A stretch of DNA of 64,000 bases from DASUPK01 sp963747425 (GTDB lineage Bacteria; Actinomycetota; Thermoleophilia; Solirubrobacterales; 70-9), in NCBI GenBank assembly GCA_963747425.1, contig CAVVFJ010000014.1:1-64000 (forward strand). The letters run 5' to 3'. A program made the position numbers and the translations under genes. Below the pieces are notes generated by a model that saw nothing but the letters and a program-made list of their open reading frames with translations, was not told where the DNA came from and made no database searches. This document shows positions 23,861 to 32,865 of the stretch, in pieces. Positions within the stretch are counted from its first letter, which is position 1. Each line of letters starts with the position of its first letter.

Positions 23861-26815
23861 ATGCTGGATCGAATGGCGCTGAAGCTCATCGTCGGGCCAC
23901 CGAACTCCGGTCGCACCGGCGCGATTCTCGACGGATTTCGCGCAATGTCCGGCAACGACCCCGTGCTGGTCGTCCCCACGGTCGACGACGTCGAGCGCTT
24001 CGAGGAGGAGCTCACCCGCGGCGGGGACGCGGTGATCGGCGCCACGGTCGGGACCTTCGACGAGCTCTTCGCCCTGGTCGCCCGCGCGACCGACGCCCAA
24101 GCGGGCCCGGCGATCAGCCGGACCCAGCGGCTGCGGCTGGCCCGGGAGGCCGCCTCGCGCGCGGAGCTGCGGATCCTGGCCGCCTCCTCGCGGCGGCCCG
24201 GATTCCCGGCCGCCCTCGAGGAGCTCGTCTCAGAGCTCCAGGCCGCTCTGGTGGACCCGGTGGCCCTGAACGAGGAGGCCGGGGATGCGGGGGCGTACGA
24301 GGTCGAGGTCGCCTCGCTGTACGAGTCCTACCTCCGGGTGCGGGACGAGCTCGGCCTCCACGACGACCACTCGCGCGCCGCCGCGGCGATCTCCGCGCTG
24401 CGGACGAGGCCCGAGTCCTGGGAATCGCCGGTCTTCCTCTACGGCTTCGACGATCTGACCGTCGAGCAGCTGGAGCTGGTGCGAGAGCTCTCCGCCCACA
24501 CGCCGGTGACGGTCGCTCTGCCCTGGGAGGACCGCGAGTCGCTGACCCTGGCGCGAGGCGCCCTCTTCGCCCAGCTCAGGGACATCGAGGGCGTCTCGAT
24601 CGAGCGGCTGGAGGCCGAGCCCCGGTTCACCAGCAGCGGCACGTTGTTCGAGGTGGAGCGCCGCTTCGGCGAGGCCGGCGATCGGGCGGAGAACGACGGA
24701 GGAGTCGCCCTGCTCGCCTCCGCGGGCGAGCTCTCGGAGGTGGAGGCCGTGGGCACCGAAGTCGCACGGCTCCTGAGCGACGGAACGCCACCTGGCGAGA
24801 TCGCGATCGTCCTGCGCGATCCGCGCTCGGGCGGTCCTCTCTACCGCCGGGTGCTTGGGCGCTTTCGCATTCCAGTCGCGGTGCAGGCCGACATGTCCGC
24901 AGGCCGGACCAATACCGGCGCGGGGTTGATCGCGCTGCTGCAGGCCGCGGTCGGCCGCGGCCGCGCCTCGGACCTGCTCGCCTACCTGCGGACCCCCGGC
25001 GTCGCCTCGCCCTCCAAGGTCGACTGGTTCGAGCGGCGGCTGCTTCGGGGCCGCCTCCGCACCACCGACCAGGCGCTCGAAGCCTGGTCGACCAAGGAGG
25101 AGAACGGGAACGAGGGGCTGCGAGAGGTCCGCAAGCTGCGCGAGGCGAATCCCGGAGCCGAGCTGTTGCGAGCGGCCGGGAAGCAGGCACGCTGGATCGC
25201 CGAGTCGGCGATTCGCCGCCAGGGTGCCGTAGCCGAGGAGGACAGAGCCCTGGAGCTGCGTGCCGGCGCGGAGATCGAGAGAGCGCTGATCGAGCTCGCG
25301 GACCTGGGTCTCTCCCACTCCGCGGCCGACGTGATCGCGGCCACCTCCGAGCTCGACGTGCCGATGTGGCGGGGTCCGACCGAGGGCCGCGTTCGGGTGA
25401 TCAGCCCGTACAGGGCCCGGGCCCGCCGCGTCACACACCTGTTCGTCTGCTCGATGCAGGACGGGGACTTCCCGCGTCGCGACACGGGCGGCCCGCTGCT
25501 CTCCGATGAGTCCCGCCGGGGGCTCGCCCTACCCGAGCGAAAGAAGGCCGAGATCGAGGACCGCTACCTCTTCTCGGTCTGCCTCTCGCGCGCCAAGCAG
25601 CGGCTCTGGCTCTCCTGGAGGAGCGCGGACGACGAGGGAGGCGCCACCTCGCGCTCGCCCTTCGTCGACGAGGTGCGAGACCTGCTGGCGCCCGCGCTCC
25701 CCGAGGGCCTGGAGGATCGCGACGAGGCCATCCTCGCCGAGGCCGGCGGACGTGGACTGGCCGAGTCCGTCTTCGAACCGGATGCGGCGCCCAGCGAGGT
25801 GGAGCTGGCGCGGGCCGAGGCCGCGATCGGGCCGAGGACCGAGAACGGCCGCCTGCGGCCCGGGCCCCTGCAGCTCGATCCGGTCCTCGAGCGGATGCGG
25901 GAGATCAAGCTCTTCGGCCCCTCGACGCTCGAGGAATACGCCACCTGCCCGTACCGCTGGTTCATCCAGCATGAGCTGAAGCCGCAGCCGATCGGACCCG
26001 AGGCCGAGCCGCTCACCAGCGGGTCGATCGCTCACAAGGTCCTGGAGGCGCTCTACGAGGATCCGCCCGCGCCAGGGCGCCCCACCCCGGAGACTCTTGG
26101 CGAGTGGCGCCGGGCGGCAGGGGAGCTGATCTCGGAGATGGGTGAGAAGCGGCTGCCCCGGGAGCTCGCGGACACCGCCGCGGCCCTCCATCGAGTCGAG
26201 GGGCTGGTGCTGGCCTTCCTCGCCGACGAGGCCGCCACCGCGACCGCCTTCACCCCCGCACGTACAGAGGCCGCCTTCGGCTTCGACGACTCCGAGAAGG
26301 GGCCCCTGCCGCTGGCCGGCGGTGGCATCCACGGCCAGATCGACCGGATCGATCTCGGCCCGGGCGGAGAGGCCCTTGTCCAGGACTACAAGTCGGGCGG
26401 CAAGGTAGACGGCGGCGCGGGAATGCTGGAGAAGCGCGGCAAGCTCCAGCTGCAGCTCTACATGCTCGCCGCGCGCGAGCTCTGGGGACACGATCTCGCA
26501 GGCGGCCTCTACCGGCCGCTGGGAGGCACCGGTGACCGCACTCCCAAGGGCCTCCTGCGAAAGGAGCTGGCGGATGATCTGGCGGGCCTCGACCCGCGGC
26601 CGCGGGACCATCTCGGCGACGAGGACTTCGAGGAGGCGCTGGACGCCGCCAAGCGGAAGGCCGAGGAGATCGTCGCCTCGGTCCAGGGGGGCAGGGTGAT
26701 CCGCGACCCGATCGGCGGCAGCTGCCCCGACTGGTGCAGCTTCCAGCCCATCTGCCGCCGCGAGCGCGGGCTGCCCGAGGACGAGCCCTTCTCCGAGGAG
26801 GGCGAGGAGGAATGA
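23861..26815 (+). CDS. addB: AddB-type subunit of the AddAB/AdnAB helicase-nuclease
   Basis: Subunit of the recombinational double-strand-break repair enzyme. The N-terminal helicase-like part has a degenerate Walker A, GPPNSGRT (residues about 12-19), as is usual in AddB. Later are VRVISPYRARARRVTHLFVCSMQDGDFPRR and a C-terminal RecB-type nuclease domain with GQIDRID and VQDYKSGG (Lys near residue 843). Cysteines for a 4Fe-4S cluster are in YATCPYRWF (about 694) and CPDWCSFQPICRRE (about 953-963). ATG 23873 is an alternative start. The stop overlaps the addA start (ATGA). Confidence 0.9.
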   Translation: MLDRMALKLIVGPPNSGRTGAILDGFRAMSGNDPVLVVPTVDDVERFEEELTRGGDAVIGATVGTFDELFALVARATDAQAGPAISRTQRLRLAREAASRAELRILAASSRRPGFPAALEELVSELQAALVDPVALNEEAGDAGAYEVEVASLYESYLRVRDELGLHDDHSRAAAAISALRTRPESWESPVFLYGFDDLTVEQLELVRELSAHTPVTVALPWEDRESLTLARGALFAQLRDIEGVSIERLEAEPRFTSSGTLFEVERRFGEAGDRAENDGGVALLASAGELSEVEAVGTEVARLLSDGTPPGEIAIVLRDPRSGGPLYRRVLGRFRIPVAVQADMSAGRTNTGAGLIALLQAAVGRGRASDLLAYLRTPGVASPSKVDWFERRLLRGRLRTTDQALEAWSTKEENGNEGLREVRKLREANPGAELLRAAGKQARWIAESAIRRQGAVAEEDRALELRAGAEIERALIELADLGLSHSAADVIAATSELDVPMWRGPTEGRVRVISPYRARARRVTHLFVCSMQDGDFPRRDTGGPLLSDESRRGLALPERKKAEIEDRYLFSVCLSRAKQRLWLSWRSADDEGGATSRSPFVDEVRDLLAPALPEGLEDRDEAILAEAGGRGLAESVFEPDAAPSEVELARAEAAIGPRTENGRLRPGPLQLDPVLERMREIKLFGPSTLEEYATCPYRWFIQHELKPQPIGPEAEPLTSGSIAHKVLEALYEDPPAPGRPTPETLGEWRRAAGELISEMGEKRLPRELADTAAALHRVEGLVLAFLADEAATATAFTPARTEAAFGFDDSEKGPLPLAGGGIHGQIDRIDLGPGGEALVQDYKSGGKVDGGAGMLEKRGKLQLQLYMLAARELWGHDLAGGLYRPLGGTGDRTPKGLLRKELADDLAGLDPRPRDHLGDEDFEEALDAAKRKAEEIVASVQGGRVIRDPIGGSCPDWCSFQPICRRERGLPEDEPFSEEGEEE

Positions 26816-29800
26816 GCGCGGAGCGGACCGAGCAGCAGAGCGCCGCCGTCGAGAGCCGCGAGCGGGATGTCTTCCTCCGGGCCGGAGCCGGAACCGGGAA
26901 GACCACGGTGCTGGTCGAGCGCTTCTGCGCCGCTGCGCTCGATCCCGAGGTGGGGGCGAGCCGCATCCTCGCCTTCACCTTCACCGAGAGGGCAGCGGAC
27001 CAGCTGCGGCGGCGAATCCGCGAGGAGCTCTCTGCCCGCGCTCGCGGTGCCGAGGGCGAGCAGCTCGAGGCTCTGGAGGCAGCGCTCGAGGGAATCGAAC
27101 GGGCCTGGATCTCGACGATCCACGGCTTCTGCCGGCGGGTGCTCGCCTCGCATCCCGCCGCCGCCGGCATCGATCCTCGCTTCCGGGTGGTCGACGAGGC
27201 CGAGGCGGAGCGGCTCGCGGCGCGCGCCTTCGACTCGGCGCTCGAGGCCCTGGTCGCCACCGGCGAGCCGGAGGCGCTCGAGCTCGCGGCCGCGAACCGG
27301 CGGCGAACGCTCCTGGAGATGACGCGAGGCGCCTACGACGAGCTGCGCAGCCACGGCGATCCGCGGCCCGAGCTCCCGGAGCTGGCGCCCCCGGACACAG
27401 GAGCCGCGATCGGCAAGCTGGTCGAGGCTGCGGGCGAGGCTCACGCCGAGTGCGAGGAAGCGAGCGGTCAGGCGGTGTCGAGCCGCGATCGCATCGCGGC
27501 CGCCATGGCGCTGGACCCGGCGGCGCCGCCCAAGGAGGAGCTCCTGGAGCAGCTCCGGGCCCTGGAGATCACCTCAGGCGCCAAGGCCTTCAAGGGCGAG
27601 GCCTGCGAGCGTTATACCGCGGCCCTGAAGCGCGCCCAGGCCGCTGTGGCGGCCCACGTCCTCGGTCCCGCCTACGAACAGCTCCGCGAGCTGGTCGTGC
27701 GCTTCGGCGCCCGCTATGAGGAGCTCAAGTCCGAACGCGCGGCGCTCGACTTCGAGGACCTCCAGCTGAAGACGGTCGAGCTGCTGAGCTCGTCCGAGCC
27801 CCTGCGGGATCGCTACCGGGAGCAGTTCGCCCACCTGATGGTCGACGAGTTCCAGGACACGAACGGGCTCCAGCTTCGGCTGATCGAGCAGCTGCGCGGC
27901 CCGGATACGCGGCTGTTCCTCGTCGGGGACGAGTTCCAGTCGATCTACGGCTTCCGCCACGCGGACGTCGATGTCTACCGGGAGCAGCAGCGCCGGTTCG
28001 CGGAGGGGGACGAGGCCAACGGAGTGGCGCTGCCGTTGACCGGGAACTTCAGGGCGGCGCCCGGTCTTGTCGCCGCGACCAACGCGATCGGGCGCGGCCT
28101 GCTCGCCGGCTTCGAGCCCCTCACAGCGTTCGTCGATGAGCCGGAGGCGGCTTCACCGGTGGAGCTCCTTCTCACCGTGGACGACCGCAAGGGATGGGAG
28201 GCCGAGGAAACCGAACTGCCGCGGCTCCCGGACGACCCGAGCTCGGGATCGAAGGTGGCGGAGGCGCGGCGCCTGGCGGGCCGGCTGCGGGAGCTGGTGG
28301 ACGACGGCGAGGACCCCGCGGGGATCGTCGTCCTGTTGCGCGCCTTCACCCACGTCGCCGCAGTCGAGACAGCCCTGGCGGACGCGGGGCTCGACCCCTA
28401 CGTCGTCGGCGGCCGTGGGTTCTGGTCCCAGCAGCAGATCGATGACCTGCGTTGCCTGCTGGCGGTGATCGCGAACCCACTCGACGACGAGGCTCTCTTC
28501 GGGGCCCTCGCCTCGCCGGCCTGCGCCGTCCTGCCCGACACGCTCTGGCTGCTTCGGCGGGCCGCCACGGTCCGCGGCGACGATGGCCGCGAGCTCTTCA
28601 ATCACGTCTGGCCTCTGGTCAGGGAGCTGGTCGAGAACGGAGAGGTCGAGCGCGGGGACGCCGAGGCCGCCGCGCTGATCCCGGCGGAGGAACTGGAGCG
28701 AATCGAGCGGTTCGCGGGAATCCTCGGTGAGCTGCGGGCTCACTCCACCGAGGGCGGGCTGGAGTCGCTGGTCGAGCGAACGGCGACCTCGTTCGGATAC
28801 GACCTCGCCACGCTCCGCCGGCGCGACGGGACCGCCCGCTGGGCGAACGTCCGCAAGCTGATGCGGCTCGCCCGGGAGTTCGAGGCGAGCGAGGGACCCG
28901 ACCTCGCCGCCTTCCTCGAGTACCTCGAGACGCGTGCGAACAGCCGCGACCGTGAGGCCGAGGCGGCCACCCGGGCAGAGGGCCACGCGGGGGTCAGGGT
29001 GATGACCGTGCACGGCGCGAAGGGGCTCGAGTTCGACGTCGTCGCCGTCGCGGATCTCGGCCGGAACCTGCAGCTGGGCTGGACGCCTTTGAGGGTAGAT
29101 CCGGCGGCGGGGTTTGTGGCCGCCGATAATGCTGAGGAGGGCCCTGAGGGCGGCGAGCTGGCGCGGGTCGGCGTCCAGCTCGGGCGCCTCGGCCGCCCGG
29201 CCGAGCGCCTCCACGACTACCAGGAGCTCACCGAGCTCGCGGCCGAGCGCGACGCGGAGGAGGAGGCGCGCCTCGCCTACGTCGCGGCGACCCGCGCGAA
29301 GCGGCGGCTGCTGATCAGCGGGACGTTCAATCCCAACGCCCTGAAGAACCAGGGTCAAACGGGTTCCTCCTCGCTTCGCTCGGAGGACCCTCGCATTAAT
29401 CGCAAGCCGATCGCGCTGCAGCTGATCCGGTCCGTGCTGGACGGCGATCCGAGTGAGCGCGATGTCGAGCTTCCGCCGGCGGGCGACGACTACCCCAGTG
29501 GGAGGCTGCTGGTCAAGGTCACCGAGCCGGCCCCGGGAGCCGGCGCCAGGCTCCTCGCAACGCGGGAGTCCGACGCGTCGCCCAGGCCCTCCTCCACGGC
29601 GAACCCGCCCCTGTCCAGGCCCGAGGTCCCTCCCGCCCTGATCGGCGGGCTCTCCTATTCGGCGCTCTCGGGCTACGAGAACTGCGGCTACCGCTTCTAC
29701 GTCGAGCGTGTTCTCGGAATCGGCGAGCCCGAGCTCGCCTCCGCCGGCGACGGTGACGAGCCGGCGGCCGGCCCGGAGCTCCGGCGTCGGTTCGGGCCCG

Positions 29801-30477
29801 GCGTTGCGGTCCACGCGCTGTTGGAGTGGAGCGCGCGCAACCGCTGGCGCGAGCCTGACGCCGATCGCGTCGCCAAGGCCCTGACGGAGCAGGGCCTGGA
29901 GGCGAGCGACGAGCAGGTCGCGATGGCGCTGGAGCTCACCACCGCGTTCCTCGGTTCGAGCCTCAGGGAGGAGATCGGCGACGCGCGGGTGGGCGCCGAA
30001 GTCCCCTTCGTGCTCTCCGTCGCCGGAACGCTCGTCCGTGGTTCCATCGACCTGCTCGTCGAGCGCTCCGATGGCTCCGTGCTGGTCGTCGACTACAAGA
30101 CGGATCGCCTCGGCGACCGGGATCCCGAGCAGGTCGTCTCGCGCTACTCGGTCCAGCGTTACCTCTACGCGTTGGCGGCTGCCGCACGGGGCATGCCGGT
30201 GGAGACCGCCTACGTCTTCCTCGAGCGGCCCGATCCACCGGTCCGGGAGAGCTTCGGAGAAACCGAGCTCGAATCCGCGCGAGCCCAGATCGAGGCTGTA
30301 CTGAAGCGGCTCGCCGCCGGCAGCTTCGAGGTCACCGACCGGCCACATCGAGCGCTGTGCCTGGACTGCCCCGCGCGCGAAAGACTGTGCAGCCACGACA
30401 CGGCCGCCCAGATGCGCGAAGACCCGGATCCTCCGATCGGCGCCGAGCGCCAGCTCGGCCTGCTGGAGGGCGAATGA
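26812..30477 (+). CDS. addA: AddA-type UvrD-like helicase/nuclease subunit
   Basis: 1221-residue ATP-dependent DNA helicase and nuclease. Walker A is GAGTGKTT near residue 25, Walker B LMVDEFQDTN near 342, and later helicase motifs include LVGDEFQSIYGFRHAD, VMTVHGAKGLEFDVV and AYVAATRAKRRL. The C-terminal nuclease has GSIDLLVE and VVDYKTD near 1091. It also has its own cysteine set, ENCGYRF (about 957) plus CLDCPARERLC (about 1182-1192), like the cluster of AddB and the AdnAB subunits. Translation is coupled to addB and to the next gene, whose ATG overlaps this stop. Confidence 0.93.
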   Translation: MSAERTEQQSAAVESRERDVFLRAGAGTGKTTVLVERFCAAALDPEVGASRILAFTFTERAADQLRRRIREELSARARGAEGEQLEALEAALEGIERAWISTIHGFCRRVLASHPAAAGIDPRFRVVDEAEAERLAARAFDSALEALVATGEPEALELAAANRRRTLLEMTRGAYDELRSHGDPRPELPELAPPDTGAAIGKLVEAAGEAHAECEEASGQAVSSRDRIAAAMALDPAAPPKEELLEQLRALEITSGAKAFKGEACERYTAALKRAQAAVAAHVLGPAYEQLRELVVRFGARYEELKSERAALDFEDLQLKTVELLSSSEPLRDRYREQFAHLMVDEFQDTNGLQLRLIEQLRGPDTRLFLVGDEFQSIYGFRHADVDVYREQQRRFAEGDEANGVALPLTGNFRAAPGLVAATNAIGRGLLAGFEPLTAFVDEPEAASPVELLLTVDDRKGWEAEETELPRLPDDPSSGSKVAEARRLAGRLRELVDDGEDPAGIVVLLRAFTHVAAVETALADAGLDPYVVGGRGFWSQQQIDDLRCLLAVIANPLDDEALFGALASPACAVLPDTLWLLRRAATVRGDDGRELFNHVWPLVRELVENGEVERGDAEAAALIPAEELERIERFAGILGELRAHSTEGGLESLVERTATSFGYDLATLRRRDGTARWANVRKLMRLAREFEASEGPDLAAFLEYLETRANSRDREAEAATRAEGHAGVRVMTVHGAKGLEFDVVAVADLGRNLQLGWTPLRVDPAAGFVAADNAEEGPEGGELARVGVQLGRLGRPAERLHDYQELTELAAERDAEEEARLAYVAATRAKRRLLISGTFNPNALKNQGQTGSSSLRSEDPRINRKPIALQLIRSVLDGDPSERDVELPPAGDDYPSGRLLVKVTEPAPGAGARLLATRESDASPRPSSTANPPLSRPEVPPALIGGLSYSALSGYENCGYRFYVERVLGIGEPELASAGDGDEPAAGPELRRRFGPGVAVHALLEWSARNRWREPDADRVAKALTEQGLEASDEQVAMALELTTAFLGSSLREEIGDARVGAEVPFVLSVAGTLVRGSIDLLVERSDGSVLVVDYKTDRLGDRDPEQVVSRYSVQRYLYALAAAARGMPVETAYVFLERPDPPVRESFGETELESARAQIEAVLKRLAAGSFEVTDRPHRALCLDCPARERLCSHDTAAQMREDPDPPIGAERQLGLLEGE

Positions 30478-31055
30478 CCGATTCTCGCCTCGGCCTCTTC
30501 GGCTACGGCTCGCTGGTGCTCCACGAGAGCGCCTCGATGACGCTGGGGCGCCCCGCCGGCGAGCTGCGCCCGGCCCGCCTCCACGACTGGAAGCGGCGCT
30601 TCTCGCAGCGCCGCGACAACCTGACCTGCGAGAAGACCTTCGAGTGCGACGGCGGGTGGCGGCCCGAGTGGGTCCTCGGCCTGAACGTCGAGAACGGCGA
30701 GGACGAAGCGGGCCCCGTGAACGGCGTCGTCATCGAGCTCACCGACGCGGAGCTCGACCGCCTCGACATCCGCGAGATCCGCTACGACCGCGTCGACGTC
30801 TCCGGGTCGGTCGAGGGCTCAGAGCTGCCGGAGCGGATCGTCACCTACACCGCCAAGGAGTTCCACTTCGCCCCCGAGCCGCCTGAGGACTCGATCATCC
30901 TCGCCACCTACGCCGCCGCCGTCGAGCGGGGCTTCGAGGCGCTCGGCCCGGGAGAGCTGGACCACTACCTCGACACGACCCCATACCCGGTCGACCGCCA
31001 CCAGGCGGCCTTGGTGATCGACAAGATCCCGGAGGGCAATCCGCGGGACTGGTAG
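30474..31055 (+). CDS. Gamma-glutamylcyclotransferase-like (AIG2/ChaC fold) protein
   Basis: 193 residues beginning LGLFGYGSLVLHESASMTLG; the FGYGSL loop is the substrate-binding signature of gamma-glutamylcyclotransferases. Later features are ARLHDWKRRF, GVVIELTDAELDRLDIREIRYDRV (Glu as possible general base) and VTYTAKEFHF. Likely cytoplasmic enzyme acting on gamma-glutamyl compounds, substrate unknown. It is coupled to addA by an ATGA overlap; a DNA-repair link is not obvious. Confidence 0.85.
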   Translation: MTDSRLGLFGYGSLVLHESASMTLGRPAGELRPARLHDWKRRFSQRRDNLTCEKTFECDGGWRPEWVLGLNVENGEDEAGPVNGVVIELTDAELDRLDIREIRYDRVDVSGSVEGSELPERIVTYTAKEFHFAPEPPEDSIILATYAAAVERGFEALGPGELDHYLDTTPYPVDRHQAALVIDKIPEGNPRDW

Positions 31056-31116
31056 AACCGGCGCGTCGCGCGTCGGGGTCGACTACGTTGGGGCGGTCAG
31101 TGACGGGAGGTACGAC

Positions 31117-32424
31117 GTGAGGGGCCGTAGGGGTACGGCTCGATGGAATAGGCGGAGGCGCGCCGTTGCGGCGATCGTCGTGCTGGCTGCTTGCGGGGTC
31201 AGCGCGCTTGCCACATCATCTGCGCCCGCGGTCAGGGCGCTGGGCGCTAAGGCCACGTCCACCACCCCCGTCGTCTTCGCGGGCAACAACTGGGACGGCA
31301 CCGCCGACGTGCTCAGGTTCACCCCGCCGTCGGGATCGAAGCCCGGGAGCTTCACACGGATCGCCCGCGTCAACATCATTCCCGACAGGGACCAGCGGAT
31401 GCAGGAGATCCTCACCGACCCGGTCCGGCTGGCCTACTTCCTCGCCATCCGCGAGGCCATCGGCGAAGGGCACGACCAGTTCGTCGACGACATGTACAGC
31501 ACCAACGACGGCACGCACCTGATCGTCTCGCGGCCCAGCTTCGCGGACGTGGTCTCGATCGATCTGGCCACCGGCCAGATCGCCTGGCGCTTCATGGTCG
31601 ACGGTCAGCGCTCGGACCACATGGGGCTCTCGCCGGACGGCAAGTACGTGGCCGTCTCGGCCTCGACCGGCAACGTCGTCCATGTCCTCGACACTGCCAC
31701 CGGCCAGGAGGCTTGGCGATTCCCGTCCGGGGACTCGCCGCACGAGAACACCTACTCGCGCGACGGCAGCAGGATCTTCCACGCCAGCATCGGCCTGGTC
31801 TACACCCCCGCCGACCAACCGCAGCTCGACTCGACCAAGGGCGACCGCCGCTTCGAGATCGTCGACACGAACACGCACCAGGTCATCAAGACGCTGGACA
31901 TGGGTCAGAAGCTCGCCGAGGCCGGCTACCCGAACATGAGCTCGGCGGTGAGGCCGATGGCGCTCTCGCCGGACGAGCGCTTCGTCTACTTCCAGGTCTC
32001 CTTCTTCCACGGCTTCGTCGAGTACGACTTCGCACAGGACCGGGTCACCCGGGTGGCCAACCTCCCCAATCTCGTGCCGGACATGCCCCGCGAGCAGTAC
32101 GTCCTCGACTCTGCACATCACGGCATCGCCATGAACGCCGCGGGGACGAAGCTCTGCGTCGCCGGCACGATGGACGACTACGCAGCGATCGTGTCCCGCT
32201 CGAGCTTCGGCTACAGGCTGATCCAAGCGGGCGAGAAGCCCTACTGGTCGACCAACAGCCGCGACGGCAACTACTGCTTCGTCTCCTGGAGCGGGACGGA
32301 CAGCCTCAGCGCGATCTCCTATGGGACCGAGAAGGAGGTCGCCCGGATCCAGGTCGGGGATCATCCGCAGCGCGTCCGCAACGGCGTCGTGCGGACCGGC
32401 TGGGCGAACGCGCAGACCGGCTGA
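31117..32424 (+). CDS. Secreted YncE/PQQ-like beta-propeller protein
   Basis: 435 residues with an Arg-rich signal peptide (RRRRAVAAIVVLAACGVSALATSSAPAV), then blades such as DVVSIDLATGQIAWRFMV, SPDGKYVAVSASTGNVVHVLDTATGQEAWRF, RDGSRIFHASIG and SPDERFVYFQVSFFHGFVEYDF, typical of YncE-like propellers. No catalytic residues seen; probably a binding or scaffold protein outside the cell. GTG 31117 follows GGGAGGT at six bases, a strong site. Convergent with, and directly abutting, the HxlR gene. Confidence 0.85.
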   Translation: MRGRRGTARWNRRRRAVAAIVVLAACGVSALATSSAPAVRALGAKATSTTPVVFAGNNWDGTADVLRFTPPSGSKPGSFTRIARVNIIPDRDQRMQEILTDPVRLAYFLAIREAIGEGHDQFVDDMYSTNDGTHLIVSRPSFADVVSIDLATGQIAWRFMVDGQRSDHMGLSPDGKYVAVSASTGNVVHVLDTATGQEAWRFPSGDSPHENTYSRDGSRIFHASIGLVYTPADQPQLDSTKGDRRFEIVDTNTHQVIKTLDMGQKLAEAGYPNMSSAVRPMALSPDERFVYFQVSFFHGFVEYDFAQDRVTRVANLPNLVPDMPREQYVLDSAHHGIAMNAAGTKLCVAGTMDDYAAIVSRSSFGYRLIQAGEKPYWSTNSRDGNYCFVSWSGTDSLSAISYGTEKEVARIQVGDHPQRVRNGVVRTGWANAQTG

Positions 32425-32787
32425 CTAAGCCCGGTGCCAGCGGCGGGCCCAGTCGCGCAGCTCGCCGATCACCGGCTCGAGCGAGTGGCCCTTGTCGGTG
32501 AGCTCGTAGCTCACCCGCACGCGGTTGCCGGGCTGCACCTCGCGCTGGACCAGGCCCGCCTTCTCGAGCTCCTTGAGACGGCAGGAGAGCAGGCGGTCCG
32601 ACATGCCGGGGACCGCCTCCTTCAGCTCCGCGAAGTGCAGGGGCCCGTCGGTGAGCGCGTAGAGGATCGCCCCCGCCCAGCGGCGGCCGATCAGCTCCAC
32701 CGCGCCGTGGTAGTGCCGACAGACTTGTTTGGGCTTGGCCGCCCCCCTGGTAGGGCCGACGCCAGACTGCGATCTCACCTCATCCAA
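32425..32787 (-). CDS. HxlR-family transcriptional regulator
   Basis: 120-residue winged-helix protein. The HxlR pattern is clear: VCRHYHGAVELIGRRWAGAILYALTDGPLHFAELKEAVPGMSDRLLSCRLKELEKAGLVQRE, with the redox-type Cys at residue 23 before the first helix, as in HypR-like members. Start ATG 32787. Its target is unknown; the nearest upstream gene in the same direction is the MarP-like protease, separated by a large hairpin. Confidence 0.93.
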   Translation of the reverse strand: MDEVRSQSGVGPTRGAAKPKQVCRHYHGAVELIGRRWAGAILYALTDGPLHFAELKEAVPGMSDRLLSCRLKELEKAGLVQREVQPGNRVRVSYELTDKGHSLEPVIGELRDWARRWHRA

Positions 32788-32817
32788 GCTTACCGATCGT
32801 AAGGGACCAGCAAACCG

Positions 32818-32861
32818 GGGTCAGGTCTTGCATGCGACATGTGTGATGCAAGACCTGACCC
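32818..32861. repeat. Perfect 16-bp inverted repeat, REP/RAYT-like hairpin
   Basis: Arms 32818-32833 (GGGTCAGGTCTTGCAT) and 32846-32861 (ATGCAAGACCTGACCC) are exact complements with a 12-base loop. No T-run follows, so it is a weak candidate for a simple terminator. The GGGTCAGGTCTTG/CAAGACCTGACCC termini resemble REP-type repeats linked to RAYT transposases; that resemblance is from memory. It fills the gap between the HxlR start and the protease stop. Confidence 0.8.
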
Positions 32862-32865
32862 TGGG

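Noticed and set aside
28153..30396. 747-codon open frame opposite addA
   Set aside because: Antisense shadow; addA motifs on the plus strand are unambiguous.
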